Positions 25,679 through 35,145 of a DNA stretch of 64,000 nt are shown piece after piece. Made by a program: the position numbers and the translations under genes. Source of the stretch: Anaerobacillus alkalidiazotrophicus (lineage in GTDB: Bacteria; Bacillota; Bacilli; Bacillales_H; Anaerobacillaceae); contig NZ_MLQS01000030.1 in the NCBI RefSeq assembly GCF_001866055.1, positions 497,500 to 561,499 on the forward strand, read 5' to 3'. The notes under the pieces are model-generated. The model made no database searches. It worked only from the letters and a program-made list of their open reading frames with translations, and had not been told where the DNA came from. Each line of letters starts with the position of its first letter. Position 1 is the first letter of the stretch.

Positions 25679-26459
25679 TAATATTAGCATCACCTTTAAT
25701 GAAGGAACCCTTGATGAGAAAAAAGCCCTTCAGAATATTAATCTATCTTTAGAAGCAGGGGATTTTATCACCGTTATCGGTAGTAACGGAGCGGGTAAGT
25801 CAACATTAATGAATACCATATCCGGATCCTTGTTACCCGATGTTGGGGAAGTTTATATCGGTGGAAATAAAGTAACTCATATCGCTGAATATAAACGGGC
25901 AGCACTCATCGGTCGTGTTTTTCAAGATCCAATGGCGGGCACCGCACCTAATATGACAATTGAAGAAAATTTAGCGATTGCTTATAGTCGAAATCAGAGA
26001 AGAACATTGAGGTTTGGTGTTAATAAGAAACGAAAAGAAATGTTTCGTGAATATTTACAATCACTGGGATTAGGGTTAGAAAATCGTTTATCGGCAAAGG
26101 TAGGTTTGCTATCGGGTGGAGAAAGGCAAGCACTGTCGCTTTTAATGGCTACTTTTACAGAGCCAAATATTTTACTACTTGATGAGCATACTGCTGCACT
26201 TGATCCCTCAAGAGCAGAAATGATTACTAAATTAACTGGGGATATTGTAAGAACATACAAATTAACAACAATTATGGTTACTCATAATATGCAGCAAGCG
26301 CTAGATTTAGGAAATCGATTAATAATGATGGATAAAGGTCAAATCATATTAGATATTGCTGGTAAAGAAAAACAACAATTAACAATTGATAAGCTAATGA
26401 AAGAGTTTCAGCGTATTAGAGGGACAGAAATGGCTAGCGACCGTGCACTCCTAGGCTAG
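25665..26459 (+). CDS. ABC transporter ATP-binding protein (TrpZ-like)
   Basis: 264 residues. Walker A GSNGAGKSTLMN near residue 38, signature LLSGGERQALSLLMA near 147 and Walker B NILLLDEHTAAL near 170, with the switch histidine in IMVTHNMQQA. The domain is close to branched-chain amino-acid-type ATPases. It completes the three-gene importer with the lipoprotein and permease genes and overlaps the latter. Confidence 0.9.
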   Translation: MLQLNNISITFNEGTLDEKKALQNINLSLEAGDFITVIGSNGAGKSTLMNTISGSLLPDVGEVYIGGNKVTHIAEYKRAALIGRVFQDPMAGTAPNMTIEENLAIAYSRNQRRTLRFGVNKKRKEMFREYLQSLGLGLENRLSAKVGLLSGGERQALSLLMATFTEPNILLLDEHTAALDPSRAEMITKLTGDIVRTYKLTTIMVTHNMQQALDLGNRLIMMDKGQIILDIAGKEKQQLTIDKLMKEFQRIRGTEMASDRALLG

Positions 26460-26611
26460 AACGCATTAGAAAAATCTTAGGGCTATTGCCTAAATTATTC
26501 AAATACCTAAAAACTAATTGGAAAATTATCACAAGACATCCTCCTATTTCATAAGATTGATAGTGTCAACTTAAACAAGTACCTAACTTACAATCAGGAA
26601 GGGGTAATAGA

Positions 26612-27154
26612 ATGTCTTGTGGATGTAATAGTAATAAACATATGCATACGGGAGTAATGCCATACCAAATGGGTATACAGCCAGGGGTATTACCACACCA
26701 TATGGGATGCCCAGCACCAGGAATGGTACCACAGCAAATGGGAATGCCAATGCCAGCAATACCACCGCAACATATGGGGGTACCAGCACCAGGAATGATG
26801 CCACAGCAAATGGGAATGCCAGCGCCAGGAATGGTACCACAGCAAATGGGAATGCCAGCGCCAGGAATGGTACCACAGCAAATGGGAATGCCAGCGCCAG
26901 GAATGGTACCACAGCAAATGGGAATGCCAGTGCCAGGAATGACACCACAGCAAATGGGAATGCCAGCGCCAGGAACGACACCACAGCAAATGGGAATGCC
27001 AGCGCCAGGAATGATACCACAGCAAATGGGAATGCCAGCGCCAGGAATGACACCACAACAAACTGTCGGCCAAATGCCTACTATGATAGATTATGATGAT
27101 GATTTAGAAGAATTGCAAATGAATTGGAATGTAAATAATCCTAATTTATATTAG
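26612..27154 (+). CDS. Proline/methionine/glutamine-rich repeat protein, probable spore coat type
   Basis: 180 residues. A cysteine- and histidine-rich head (MSCGCNSNKHMHTG) is followed by about ten 12-residue units of the type MGMPAPGMVPQQ, three of which are the same at the DNA level, and by an acidic tail (DYDDDLEELQMNWN). Low-complexity P/Q/M/G repeats with a short acidic end are seen in Bacillaceae coat and exosporium-associated proteins; this role is inferred, not shown. GGAAGGGGTAATAG precedes the ATG. Confidence 0.75.
   Translation: MSCGCNSNKHMHTGVMPYQMGIQPGVLPHHMGCPAPGMVPQQMGMPMPAIPPQHMGVPAPGMMPQQMGMPAPGMVPQQMGMPAPGMVPQQMGMPAPGMVPQQMGMPVPGMTPQQMGMPAPGTTPQQMGMPAPGMIPQQMGMPAPGMTPQQTVGQMPTMIDYDDDLEELQMNWNVNNPNLY
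26701..27060 (+). repeat. Tandem 36-bp coding repeats
   Basis: About ten direct 36-bp units (core ATGGGAATGCCAGCGCCA) within the repeat-protein gene. Central copies at about 26807-26950 are nearly the same; outer units have diverged (CATATGGGGGTACCA, CCAATGCCAGCA), the usual outcome of expansion by slippage or unequal recombination. Confidence 0.9.
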
Positions 27155-27200
27155 TATTTTAATATTTCCTTAGTAAGTGTTGATTGCCATTTCTTTCAAC

Positions 27201-27242
27201 AAAAAAGGAGCTAACTTTGCTTTTAAAGTTAGCTCCTTTTTT
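27201..27242 (+). terminator. Terminator of the repeat-protein gene
   Basis: AAAAAAGGAGCTAACTTT (27201-27218) pairs with AAAGTTAGCTCCTTTTTT around a short loop. Confidence 0.9.
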
Positions 27243-27280
27243 GTACTTTAAGAAAGTTTAACTTCTCTAAAGGAATAGTA

Positions 27281-27335
27281 TAAGAAAAACTAAGGCTTTC
27301 GCTTTAGGACTTGGCGATAAGCCAAGTTTTTCTTA
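27281..27335 (-). other. Predicted three-way-junction RNA structure downstream of the KamA-type gene
   Basis: A perfect 11-bp outer stem, TAAGAAAAACT (27281-27291) with AGTTTTTCTTA (27325-27335), encloses two small hairpins (AAGGC TTTC GCTTT and TTGGC GATAA GCCAA). The outer stem gives A/T tracts at both ends, so it may act as a bidirectional terminator; the branched form is unusual for one. Confidence 0.45.
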
Positions 27336-27391
27336 TAGATTAAGAAACCATAAATTTCTCCCCTTGAAAAGCCGTATAGCTTGTCGTTTTC

Positions 27392-28558
27392 TTAACTTCT
27401 AACTAGTTCTTTTTCACTCATGATCTCATTTGCTGATTGGATTGCTTCTTCCTTCTTGACTGGTGCTTTCCAATATTTTTCATTTCCAGGCAAATCATCA
27501 AACCAAGCGGCATCTTTTGGACAATCTAGAACCATGAACTTTCCGTATTCTTTATCTCTAGATTGATGGTATTTTAGGTATGCTTTACCATCTTCAATTG
27601 CTAGTATTTCGATTTTTCCAGATGTATGGCTCATAGACAAGCGAACGCGTTTACCTAACCCAGATGTACGTGCTTTTGCTTGTTCAACAATATGATAAGC
27701 TTCCTCTAATGTAAGTACAAAATCGTTATTTCCTGCCACCGGGCGATTGATAAAGAAATAGTAAGGTGTTACACCAGCCCATGACAATCGATCAAGTAAT
27801 TCACCTAAAACAACGGGATCATCATTAATTCCTTTTAATACTGGAGTTTGGTTAACAACAATTGCTCCGGCGTCATGGAGAGCTTGAAACCCTTTTTTAG
27901 CTTCTTCTGTAATTTCTCTTGGATGATTAATATGTGCCATAATATAAATGCGTTTTTCAGGAGTTGAATATTCCCGAATAAGATTGAGGAATTCTTGATC
28001 TTCATAAATACGCATTGGGTTAAAAACCGGCATCTTTGATCCTAATCGGATAATCTTTACATGGTCAATCGCTCTTAGACGTTCTATAATCAGACGTAGT
28101 TTTTTTGTAGCTAAAATTAATGAATCGCCACCAGTAAGTAGAACGTTATTAATTTCTGGATTCTCGGCAATATACTCAATTCCAGGGTTAACGTCATTCA
28201 TTGCTTCCTTAATTTCATTCCGGAACAAACGTTTTCTAAAGCAGTAACGGCAATAAGCACCGCATACTTCAGAAACGATTAATAAAGCTGTTGTTCCATA
28301 TTTATGCTGGCATCCAGGAACAACATAGTTAGTCGCTTCATCGGAAGCATCCCAGCGCCCATATTCGGCAAGCTCTCCTTCATTTGGAATAACGAGTTTA
28401 CGGATGGGATCGTTCGGATTATTCCAATCAATCAGACTTAAGTAATAATCATTTACACGGAAAACGTATTTCTCTGTAATTTTTTTTAATTTTTCCCGCT
28501 CAATCTCTGGTATCGCCTCAATTTTATTTATGTCAGTTACATATTTTGGCATTACCAT
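27392..28558 (-). CDS. KamA-family radical SAM protein (lysine 2,3-aminomutase-like)
   Basis: 388 residues. The radical SAM motif CGAYCRYCFRKR near residue 115, TGGDSL in the SAM-binding strand, and the aminomutase-type segments RIYIMAHINHPREI and YYFFINRPVAGNNDFVLTLEEAY identify the PLP/SAM-dependent aminomutase-like family. Length is slightly below the clostridial lysine aminomutase (about 416). Substrate could be lysine, glutamate or EF-P lysine; no adjacent acetyltransferase supports N-acetyl-beta-lysine formation. The ATG at 28558 follows AAAAGGAGCTGATAGG. Confidence 0.85.
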   Translation of the reverse strand: MVMPKYVTDINKIEAIPEIEREKLKKITEKYVFRVNDYYLSLIDWNNPNDPIRKLVIPNEGELAEYGRWDASDEATNYVVPGCQHKYGTTALLIVSEVCGAYCRYCFRKRLFRNEIKEAMNDVNPGIEYIAENPEINNVLLTGGDSLILATKKLRLIIERLRAIDHVKIIRLGSKMPVFNPMRIYEDQEFLNLIREYSTPEKRIYIMAHINHPREITEEAKKGFQALHDAGAIVVNQTPVLKGINDDPVVLGELLDRLSWAGVTPYYFFINRPVAGNNDFVLTLEEAYHIVEQAKARTSGLGKRVRLSMSHTSGKIEILAIEDGKAYLKYHQSRDKEYGKFMVLDCPKDAAWFDDLPGNEKYWKAPVKKEEAIQSANEIMSEKELVRS

Positions 28559-28690
28559 CCTATCAGCTCCTTTTAATAGAATTATAGTAATCAAAATTAA
28601 GTATAACAAATAAAGACAAATTCGGTCAAAAAATTACTAGTTTTTATTAGATGATTACAAGAAAATGCTTTTGCGTTAAAACATATAAAA

Positions 28691-28722
28691 AAGAGAAACC
28701 CACAATATTTGTGAATTTCTCT
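28691..28722 (-). terminator. Terminator of the TRAP permease gene
   Basis: AGAGAAA and TTTCTCT enclose a CACAA/TTGTG inner stem. On the minus strand it follows the permease stop at 28748 and ends in a T-rich stretch. Confidence 0.7.
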
Positions 28723-28747
28723 AAAAAGCTCAAAAATTTCATGCTTA

Positions 28748-30691
28748 TTAAGCATTAGCCTTTTGATTAAGATGGCTCTTTTTACGGAAATGTTGAATGG
28801 TCCCGATTGAAACAAGTAAAACTAAACCTATAAAAGAAAACACCAAGTTATTAGGATAAATCAATAAAACACCAGAAACGAGTAACATAATTCTTTCAAC
28901 GAATAATGGTTTATAGACAAAATAATTCATCATCGCTGCACTAATGGCTGTCATTCCAATAAGTGCCGTTAATAATACGGGAGTAAAGGTTGAAAATGTT
29001 GCATCTTCTAATACTAAAACTGGATTATAAACGAAAACATAAGGAATGATAAATGCTGCAATAGCTAATTTCAGTGCATTAATTCCAGATTTCATAGGAT
29101 TTGCCCTTGCTATCCCCGCTCCAGCGTAGGCTGCGAGACAAACAGGTGGTGTAATATCTGCAACAATTCCAAAGTAAAAAACAAACATATGGGCAGCAAT
29201 AACAGGCACCCCAAATTCAAGTAATGCAGGTGCAGCCATTGAAGCAGTGACTACATAATTTGCAGTCGTTGGTAGTCCCATACCTAATAAAATACAAGCA
29301 AACATTGTAAAGAATAAAAGTAAAAAGAAACTTCCACCAGCTAAATCTAATATTCCACCAGCAATTTTTCCACCTAAACCAGTAAATACTACAATTCCAA
29401 CAATTATTCCTGCACTTGCACAAGCAGCAATAACAGGCAGTGCTACTCTTGCACCTTGTTCTAAAGCTTGGAATACATCACGTATCGACATGCGTGTATC
29501 TTTTCTAGTTAAACTTACTAAAAAAGAAACTAAAATACCCCATAAAGCCGCATAAGTAGGCGTGTATCCGTAAAATAGCATACCGACGATTGTAAATAGA
29601 GGGAGGAGTAGGTCTGCGCGTTTAGCTAAACTTTTGAAAGACGGTAATTCACTTTTAGGTAAGCCTAAAATTCCACTTTTCTTTGCTTCAAAATGTACTC
29701 CCATAAACACTCCTGAAAAGTATAAGATAGCAGGTACGATTGCTATTATAATAATTTGACTATATGGGATACCAGTATATTCAGCCATAATGAATGCTGC
29801 AGCTCCCATAATTGGTGGCATGATTTGTCCACCAGTCGAAGCAGAAGCCTCAGAAGCTGCTGCAAATTCAGGTTTAAAACCAGCTCGTTTCATCATAGGT
29901 ATAGTAAATGAGCCCGATCCAACAGTATTAGCGACCGAACTACCGGTCACCATACCTTGAAGTGCACTAGCAGAAACCGCAGCTTTTGCTGTTCCACCGG
30001 TAAAACGCCCTGTTGCTCCAAAGGCTAAATCATTAAAAAATTGGCCGATACCAGTTTTCGTAAGCATAACACCAAAAAATAAAAACAAATAAATAAATGT
30101 TGAAGAAATTTGAATAGGGATCCCGAAAATTGCATTGTCACTATATACAAGTCTTCTTACTAAACCTTCCCATGAAAAACCACGATGGCCAAAAACTGGA
30201 ATGTATTTTCCCCATAAACCATATGCTATTGCGAGTAAAGCAATAATAACGATGGGTAAACCTACAGCACGGCGTGTTGCTTCTAGTAGTAAAGCGATTG
30301 TTAAGGAAGCAACAATAACATCTAAAGTAGAAAATCCAGTTGTTAAAGCTCGTGTCGTTAACCATTCATAATTATAAATAATATAAAAATTACAACCTAA
30401 CGATAAGAAAGCGAAAAGTACGTCATACCATGCAATTCCTGGATTCTTAATAAGTGATCGCTTAACAGGGTATAAAAGAAAAATAAGCGATAATCCTGCA
30501 CCAAGATGAATGGCTCCTTGAATCATAGATACATAAGACCCTTTAAGTGCAGTGTAAAGTTGAAAAAAAGTTAAAGAAATAGCAATAATCGTAATAACCC
30601 AAGCCCACTTCTTAAGGTTGGTTCTATATGCCGCTTCTCGATCATATTTGGCTAAGAGTTCTTGTTCGTTTAGATCATTTTTATTAACCAT
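28748..30691 (-). CDS. TAXI-TRAP transporter fused 4TM/12TM permease
   Basis: 647 residues in which the small DctQ-like (first 190 residues) and large DctM-like parts are joined, as usual for TAXI-type TRAP systems. Conserved stretches include GMVTGSSVANTVGSGSFTIPMMKRAGF and GMGLPTTANYVVTASMAAPAL. These sodium- or proton-driven importers take up dicarboxylates or amino acids such as glutamate. ATG at 30691 follows CAGGTGGTGAATTC; the frame is open 37 codons upstream through an intercistronic hairpin. It follows the TAXI binding-protein gene on the same strand. Confidence 0.93.
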   Translation of the reverse strand: MVNKNDLNEQELLAKYDREAAYRTNLKKWAWVITIIAISLTFFQLYTALKGSYVSMIQGAIHLGAGLSLIFLLYPVKRSLIKNPGIAWYDVLFAFLSLGCNFYIIYNYEWLTTRALTTGFSTLDVIVASLTIALLLEATRRAVGLPIVIIALLAIAYGLWGKYIPVFGHRGFSWEGLVRRLVYSDNAIFGIPIQISSTFIYLFLFFGVMLTKTGIGQFFNDLAFGATGRFTGGTAKAAVSASALQGMVTGSSVANTVGSGSFTIPMMKRAGFKPEFAAASEASASTGGQIMPPIMGAAAFIMAEYTGIPYSQIIIIAIVPAILYFSGVFMGVHFEAKKSGILGLPKSELPSFKSLAKRADLLLPLFTIVGMLFYGYTPTYAALWGILVSFLVSLTRKDTRMSIRDVFQALEQGARVALPVIAACASAGIIVGIVVFTGLGGKIAGGILDLAGGSFFLLLFFTMFACILLGMGLPTTANYVVTASMAAPALLEFGVPVIAAHMFVFYFGIVADITPPVCLAAYAGAGIARANPMKSGINALKLAIAAFIIPYVFVYNPVLVLEDATFSTFTPVLLTALIGMTAISAAMMNYFVYKPLFVERIMLLVSGVLLIYPNNLVFSFIGLVLLVSIGTIQHFRKKSHLNQKANA

Positions 30692-30719
30692 GAATTCACC
30701 ACCTGAATAATAAATTAAA

Positions 30720-30875
30720 ATCGATGAAAAAGTAGGAGGCTCAATATTTCCTGCTTTTTCATCGATATCCGTTTCAAACGGAAGTTTTTGATGAAAATAC
30801 AATATAAGTAATATGGAAAAGATACTCGTTTGATACGTATAAAATAGACCGAACGTAAAGTCCGGTCTATTTTTC
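30720..30875 (-). terminator. Two hairpins between the TAXI binding-protein and TRAP permease genes
   Basis: AAATAGACCG (30842-30851) pairs with CGGTCTATTT, just after the binding-protein stop; a second stem ATCGATGAAAAAG (30720-30732) pairs with CTTTTTCATCGAT. Together they probably cause partial termination, so the binding protein outnumbers the permease. Confidence 0.65.
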
Positions 30876-30879
30876 TAAA

Positions 30880-31827
30880 TTATTTAAGACCAATTTCTTT
30901 GAAGTACTTTTCTGCTCCTGGATGGAAAGGTAAACCTTCTGACCCATTAAGAGCATTTTCGATTGTTAAATGTTGTGCTTGATCATGTGTAACCTTAGTA
31001 GCATTTTCAAACATAGCTTTTGTGATGTTATAGCCTAAATCTTCATCAATTGTATCTAAAGATCCTACTAAAACTGCATATGCAGTAACTGTACTTACAG
31101 GTGCATCTAAGAATTCATATGCATCCGCAGGGATTTCTAAGTGACCGTACTCGCTATTAGCTAGGATGTAATCTAAGGCTTCGCCTTCGATATCAAGAAT
31201 AACAATATCGCGGTTTAGTGCTAATTCTGTTACAGCTGAAGCAGGTAATCCTAGTAAACCAAATAGAGCGTCGATGTTTCCATCTTGTAATTGACCAGCA
31301 GCATTACCGAATCCTTCAGCAAATTCAGTATAGTCACCATCCTCAATGCCATGTGCTTCAAGAATTAATTTAGCCGCAGCTTGAGTACCACTACCGGCTG
31401 GACCAATTGCTACTCGTTTTCCTGCTAAATCAGCAATTGAAGTAATACCTGAATTCTTTGTTGTGACAACTTGCATAACTTCAGGATAAATGTGGCCGAT
31501 AAAACCGAAATTTTCTACAGGTGCATCAAAGGCACCTTCTCCATTAACTGCTTCCTGAGCAGGAATGTGAACAGTCATTCCTAGGTCCATTTCTCCTTGG
31601 CCAATCATAGAAAGATTTTCAACAGATGCACCTGATGAAACTGCACTTACTGAAAGACCATCGATTTCAGCGCTAACAACGTTAGCAATTTCTGTCCCGA
31701 GTGGGTAATATGTACCGCCTGGACTTCCAGTTCCAAGTTGCAATTGTGTTTCAGTGTCACCACAAGCAACTAGAAGTAGAGAAATGCTCAGTAGCAAACT
31801 GAAAAGAACCAACATTTTCTTTTTCAA
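30880..31827 (-). CDS. TAXI-family TRAP substrate-binding lipoprotein
   Basis: 315 residues. Signal peptide with lipobox LLVACG; mature sequence LQLGTGSPGGTYYPLGTEIANVVSA is the TAXI hallmark, followed by AGKRVAIGPAGSGTQAAAKLIL and a C-terminal FHPGAEKYFKEIG. It delivers ligand to the fused permease encoded downstream. TTG at 31827 is chosen because AGGGGGAATTAAT precedes it and the product begins with a normal K-rich signal peptide; the frame extends 15 codons upstream. Confidence 0.92.
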   Translation of the reverse strand: MKKKMLVLFSLLLSISLLLVACGDTETQLQLGTGSPGGTYYPLGTEIANVVSAEIDGLSVSAVSSGASVENLSMIGQGEMDLGMTVHIPAQEAVNGEGAFDAPVENFGFIGHIYPEVMQVVTTKNSGITSIADLAGKRVAIGPAGSGTQAAAKLILEAHGIEDGDYTEFAEGFGNAAGQLQDGNIDALFGLLGLPASAVTELALNRDIVILDIEGEALDYILANSEYGHLEIPADAYEFLDAPVSTVTAYAVLVGSLDTIDEDLGYNITKAMFENATKVTHDQAQHLTIENALNGSEGLPFHPGAEKYFKEIGLK

Positions 31828-31996
31828 ATTAATTCCCCCTATTTTTATTTTATTAATAATTTCTACTAACATAAATTATGTATGCTAGGTATCTATATAT
31901 TATTTTACACAGAGAAATATTTTTTTGTCAAAAAAGATTTAGTAGAAACTTTTTTGAATGGTGATCTTTTAAACTATACATAATGAAAAAATTAAA

Positions 31997-32040
31997 AAAA
32001 AGGCTGTTATATCGAGTACTCAGTAAAACAGCCTTTAAGC
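31997..32040 (-). terminator. Terminator downstream of the MATE gene
   Basis: AAAGGCTGTT (31999-32008) and AACAGCCTTT (32027-32036); on the minus strand the stem is followed by TTTTTTTTAATTT. Confidence 0.8.
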
Positions 32041-32211
32041 AAGGGGAGTATGAGTTTAAAAATGATTAAAAGGTTTTCCAAACTCATGTTACTGTTATTT
32101 TATGTTAAATAAATTTGCTAAACAAGTTATTGATAACAAAAAGTGTGGGAAGTAATATTACAAATTATTAAGTTACATAGTTGACCGATTACAAAAGGAG
32201 AAAGGAATTGA

Positions 32212-33624
32212 TTAATGAAACGTTGAAGGGACACGTTTTTTTTCTTGGATGGACAATGGCCTTACAGTTTCTTTGTCTACAAAGGACATTTGCTTCCATT
32301 TTTTTGACCTCCAACGTTTTAACATTAGTAAACCCCGTAGCCATTCGTCGGCACTGAAGGCAATCCAGACACCAATTAGTCCTAGGCCAAAGTGAATTCC
32401 TAAAAGGTATGAAAGGACAACAGCAACTCCCCACATTGAAATAATTCCTATATAAACTGGGAACTTCACATCTCCCGCAGCTCGTAATGAACTGATTACT
32501 ACAAGGTTAAAAGCTCTTCCAGGCTCTAAAATTATGGTTAAAAATAGAAGTGTACTACCAATGGTAATAATTTCTGGATTATTTGTGAAAATACTAAACA
32601 AAGGCTTACTAAACAAGGTGAAAATAATAGCCATTACAGTAGAGACGAATATGGCAATTTTTAGACTTTTTATACACCGTTTGTAGGCAGCTACAAATTT
32701 CTCTGCACCGACGTATTGACCGATTAAAATTTGTGTACCTTGGCCAATGGCAATAGAGAAAAGTAAAATAAACATCATGATGTTTTGTGTATAAACTTTA
32801 GAGGTTAAGGCTATTGTTCCCATAGAAGCTATGAAATAAGTGATTGCTATTTGAGATGTATTATATGCGATATGTTCACCAGCTGATGGTATGCCGATTT
32901 TTAAAAGTTTTTTTAGTTCCTCCTTAGGGAACTTTTTAAAAAGAAATGCAATTGGGATATTTCCTTTTGTCCGGTAATAAAGAATAATGATCATCGCAGT
33001 AAGACCAATTGTTCGACTAAGTGTAGTGGAGATAGCTACCCCAGTAACACCTAATACCGGGAAACCAAATGGACCAAAAATAAAAAAGTAGTTTCCTATG
33101 ACATTGATTAAATTCATTCCAAAGGTTACATACATTGCATCTTTTGTAAAGCCGTGACTTCTTATGATGGCAGCAATGGTTAATATTAATGCTTGAATAA
33201 ATGACAATCCACCGACAATTTGTAAATAGATTAAAGACGAGTCCGTTAGCTCTGAAGGGATATTCATTGCCTTTAATATAGTAGGTGCAAGTATGAATAT
33301 AATAATGCTTAACAAAATTCCGAAAATTAGATTTGCAGCGATAGAAACAACGCCGATTTTGTTTGCTTCTTCTTCTTTTTTTGCACCTACATATTGAGCA
33401 ATTAGAATACTAGTACCTGCTGCAATAAAGCCAAACATGACAATAATTAGATTAAGTACTTGGTTAGCAACACCTACTGATGCAACAGCGTTATCATCAT
33501 ATTGACTTAGCATTAACGTATCAGCACTACCCATTAACATGTGTAATAAGATTTCAATGAAGATAGGCCAAGTTATAGCAAATAAAGTTAGCCTTTCTGT
33601 TTTATTAGATTTTAACTTATTCAT
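32212..33624 (-). CDS. MATE-family multidrug efflux transporter
   Basis: 470 residues with twelve hydrophobic helices in two homologous halves. The start TLFAITWPIFIEILLHMLMGSADTLMLSQYDDNAVASVGVANQV is characteristic of NorM/DinF-like MATE pumps, which export cationic drugs or metabolites by sodium or proton antiport. The C-terminal 30 residues (RSKKWKQMSFVDKETVRPLSIQEKK) are basic and cytoplasmic. Nearby regulation is not evident; the AraC gene is divergent, with a 154-bp gap. Confidence 0.9.
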   Translation of the reverse strand: MNKLKSNKTERLTLFAITWPIFIEILLHMLMGSADTLMLSQYDDNAVASVGVANQVLNLIIVMFGFIAAGTSILIAQYVGAKKEEEANKIGVVSIAANLIFGILLSIIIFILAPTILKAMNIPSELTDSSLIYLQIVGGLSFIQALILTIAAIIRSHGFTKDAMYVTFGMNLINVIGNYFFIFGPFGFPVLGVTGVAISTTLSRTIGLTAMIIILYYRTKGNIPIAFLFKKFPKEELKKLLKIGIPSAGEHIAYNTSQIAITYFIASMGTIALTSKVYTQNIMMFILLFSIAIGQGTQILIGQYVGAEKFVAAYKRCIKSLKIAIFVSTVMAIIFTLFSKPLFSIFTNNPEIITIGSTLLFLTIILEPGRAFNLVVISSLRAAGDVKFPVYIGIISMWGVAVVLSYLLGIHFGLGLIGVWIAFSADEWLRGLLMLKRWRSKKWKQMSFVDKETVRPLSIQEKKRVPSTFH

Positions 33625-33778
33625 CTAGTTTTTCCTCCGATTTTCTATGGCTTGATGCGTTATTATTGGACATATACGAATTTTTCAGTATCATTAGTGT
33701 AAACGTTTTTCTATATGATAAAAAGACATAATAACGATAATAATTGGATTTTTCCGACCTTGAAGGAGTGGCTTTATT

Positions 33779-34651
33779 TTGAATACTTTGTGTTTCTTAG
33801 CTCCACCTTACCCGACATATATTAATGGTAGAGCACACTGCTTTAAAAAAGGTAAGAAGCATATTAAAAGAGTTTTTACTGTTTTTGATCTATTAGTTGT
33901 AAAAAGTGGAGTCATTTATATGTGCGAAAATGGTGTGAATTATGATGTGAAAGAAGGGCAATATATCATTTTGGCACCTGGTCTTGAACACTTTAGTTAT
34001 AAGCCTTGCGATACAGATACACATTACTATTGGTTGCATTTTGATATAGATGTACATTATGAACTAAAAGAAGTTGCTGATATTAATTGGGGTATGATTA
34101 TCAAGCAAGAAAAAACAGGAATTGAAGCTGCAAAACATGTATTGCATATCCCGAGATACGGCACTCTTATTAACGAAAAATTTATAGATTCTGAAATAAC
34201 GCGTTTATTTTCTTTAGATAGTTCCAATAAGCCTGAAAAACGATTAAAAGAACAAATTATTTTTCAAGAAATATTATTACAGTTGCAATCGGATGCTATT
34301 CGAATACCGACAAGTGCTGAACAAGTTACAAAACATGCAATAGCATTTATTCAAGCGAATTATTATAAGGAAACGATAAAAATGGACAATCTTTCCAAAG
34401 AGTTACTTCTTCATCCTGACTATATAACACGATGTATGCAAAAAACGTTAGGGGTAACACCAATGCATTATCTAACTTCCTATCGATTGACCAAAGCAAA
34501 AAATTTCTTATCAAATACAAATGAGAAGCTAGATTCAATTTCAAGACAAATAGGAATTCAGGATAGTGCATACTTTACAAGAGTGTTTAAAAAAAATGAA
34601 GGAATAACACCAAGCGATTTTCGTAGATTAGCCAGACGGGAAGGGAAGTAA
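33779..34651 (+). CDS. AraC-family transcriptional regulator
   Basis: 290 residues: N-terminal cupin-type sensing domain (VFDLLVVKSGVIYMCENGVNYDVKEGQYIILAPGLEHFSY) and C-terminal double HTH (KMDNLSKELLLHPDYITRCMQKTLGVTPMHYLTSYRLTKAKNFL, then LDSISRQIGIQDSAYFTRVFKKNEGITPSDFRR). The TTG at 33779 follows GAAGGAGTGGCTTTATT. The sensor domain type usually binds sugars, and the maltodextrin operon lies directly downstream in the same direction, so it may be a second regulator of that operon; it could equally control the divergent MATE gene. Confidence 0.88.
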   Translation: MNTLCFLAPPYPTYINGRAHCFKKGKKHIKRVFTVFDLLVVKSGVIYMCENGVNYDVKEGQYIILAPGLEHFSYKPCDTDTHYYWLHFDIDVHYELKEVADINWGMIIKQEKTGIEAAKHVLHIPRYGTLINEKFIDSEITRLFSLDSSNKPEKRLKEQIIFQEILLQLQSDAIRIPTSAEQVTKHAIAFIQANYYKETIKMDNLSKELLLHPDYITRCMQKTLGVTPMHYLTSYRLTKAKNFLSNTNEKLDSISRQIGIQDSAYFTRVFKKNEGITPSDFRRLARREGK

Positions 34652-34844
34652 ATAAAAGTAGATATTAACACCATACTGAAGAAATATTTCAGGCATTTTT
34701 CACTATTTATATAATCAAAGATATAAAGGAGAGTAGTGCAAACGAGTGCGTTGTGTTCAGGGGTGTGGTCATTATAACATCTCTGCAAAGGCTTTCCCCT
34801 ATATTTTTCCTATAACATTAATTAAAGATATTCCTAAAAAACTC

Positions 34845-34955
34845 TTGTTTTTTTTACGAGTCATAGTATAATAGCTTTAAAGACAAACAGTGCAAGCGTT
34901 TTCCTTGATAGGTACGTAATGTTTATTTTTTTAAAACAGTGCGCAAACGTTTGTC
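34845..34955 (+). promoter_or_regulatory. Promoter and two LacI/CcpA-type operators of the maltodextrin operon
   Basis: TTGTTT (34845-34850) and TATAAT (34867-34872), 16 bp apart, are followed by TGCAAGCGTTTTCC (34891-34904) and GCAAACGTTTGT (34943-34954). Both have the central CG and half sites of LacI-family or cre operators. Their position downstream of the start of transcription fits repression by roadblock. The remaining 34652-35145 holds a hairpin-less leader only. Confidence 0.6.
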
Positions 34956-35145
34956 TTGAGTGAGGTTGGATGCTTTGGAATTTGTGATAGTCAAAAATAT
35001 TAAAGTAAGAATTTTTTGCATAGTTATTTAAATTTATATTCATACTTAGTAAGAAATTTCTTGCTTTCGTGTTTGATGGCATTACTTGTAAGCGGTTCAT
35101 CTCATTCTACTGAAAACTCTATTGAAAATATAAGGGGGAAAGAAA

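Noticed and set aside
26701..27060. CRISPR array
   Set aside because: Tandem repeats without spacers that encode protein; no cas genes in the window.
26583..27096. Long frames on both strands over the repeat region
   Set aside because: They result from the 36-bp periodic sequence, which keeps several frames open; only the frame at 26612 has a ribosome site and non-repeat ends.
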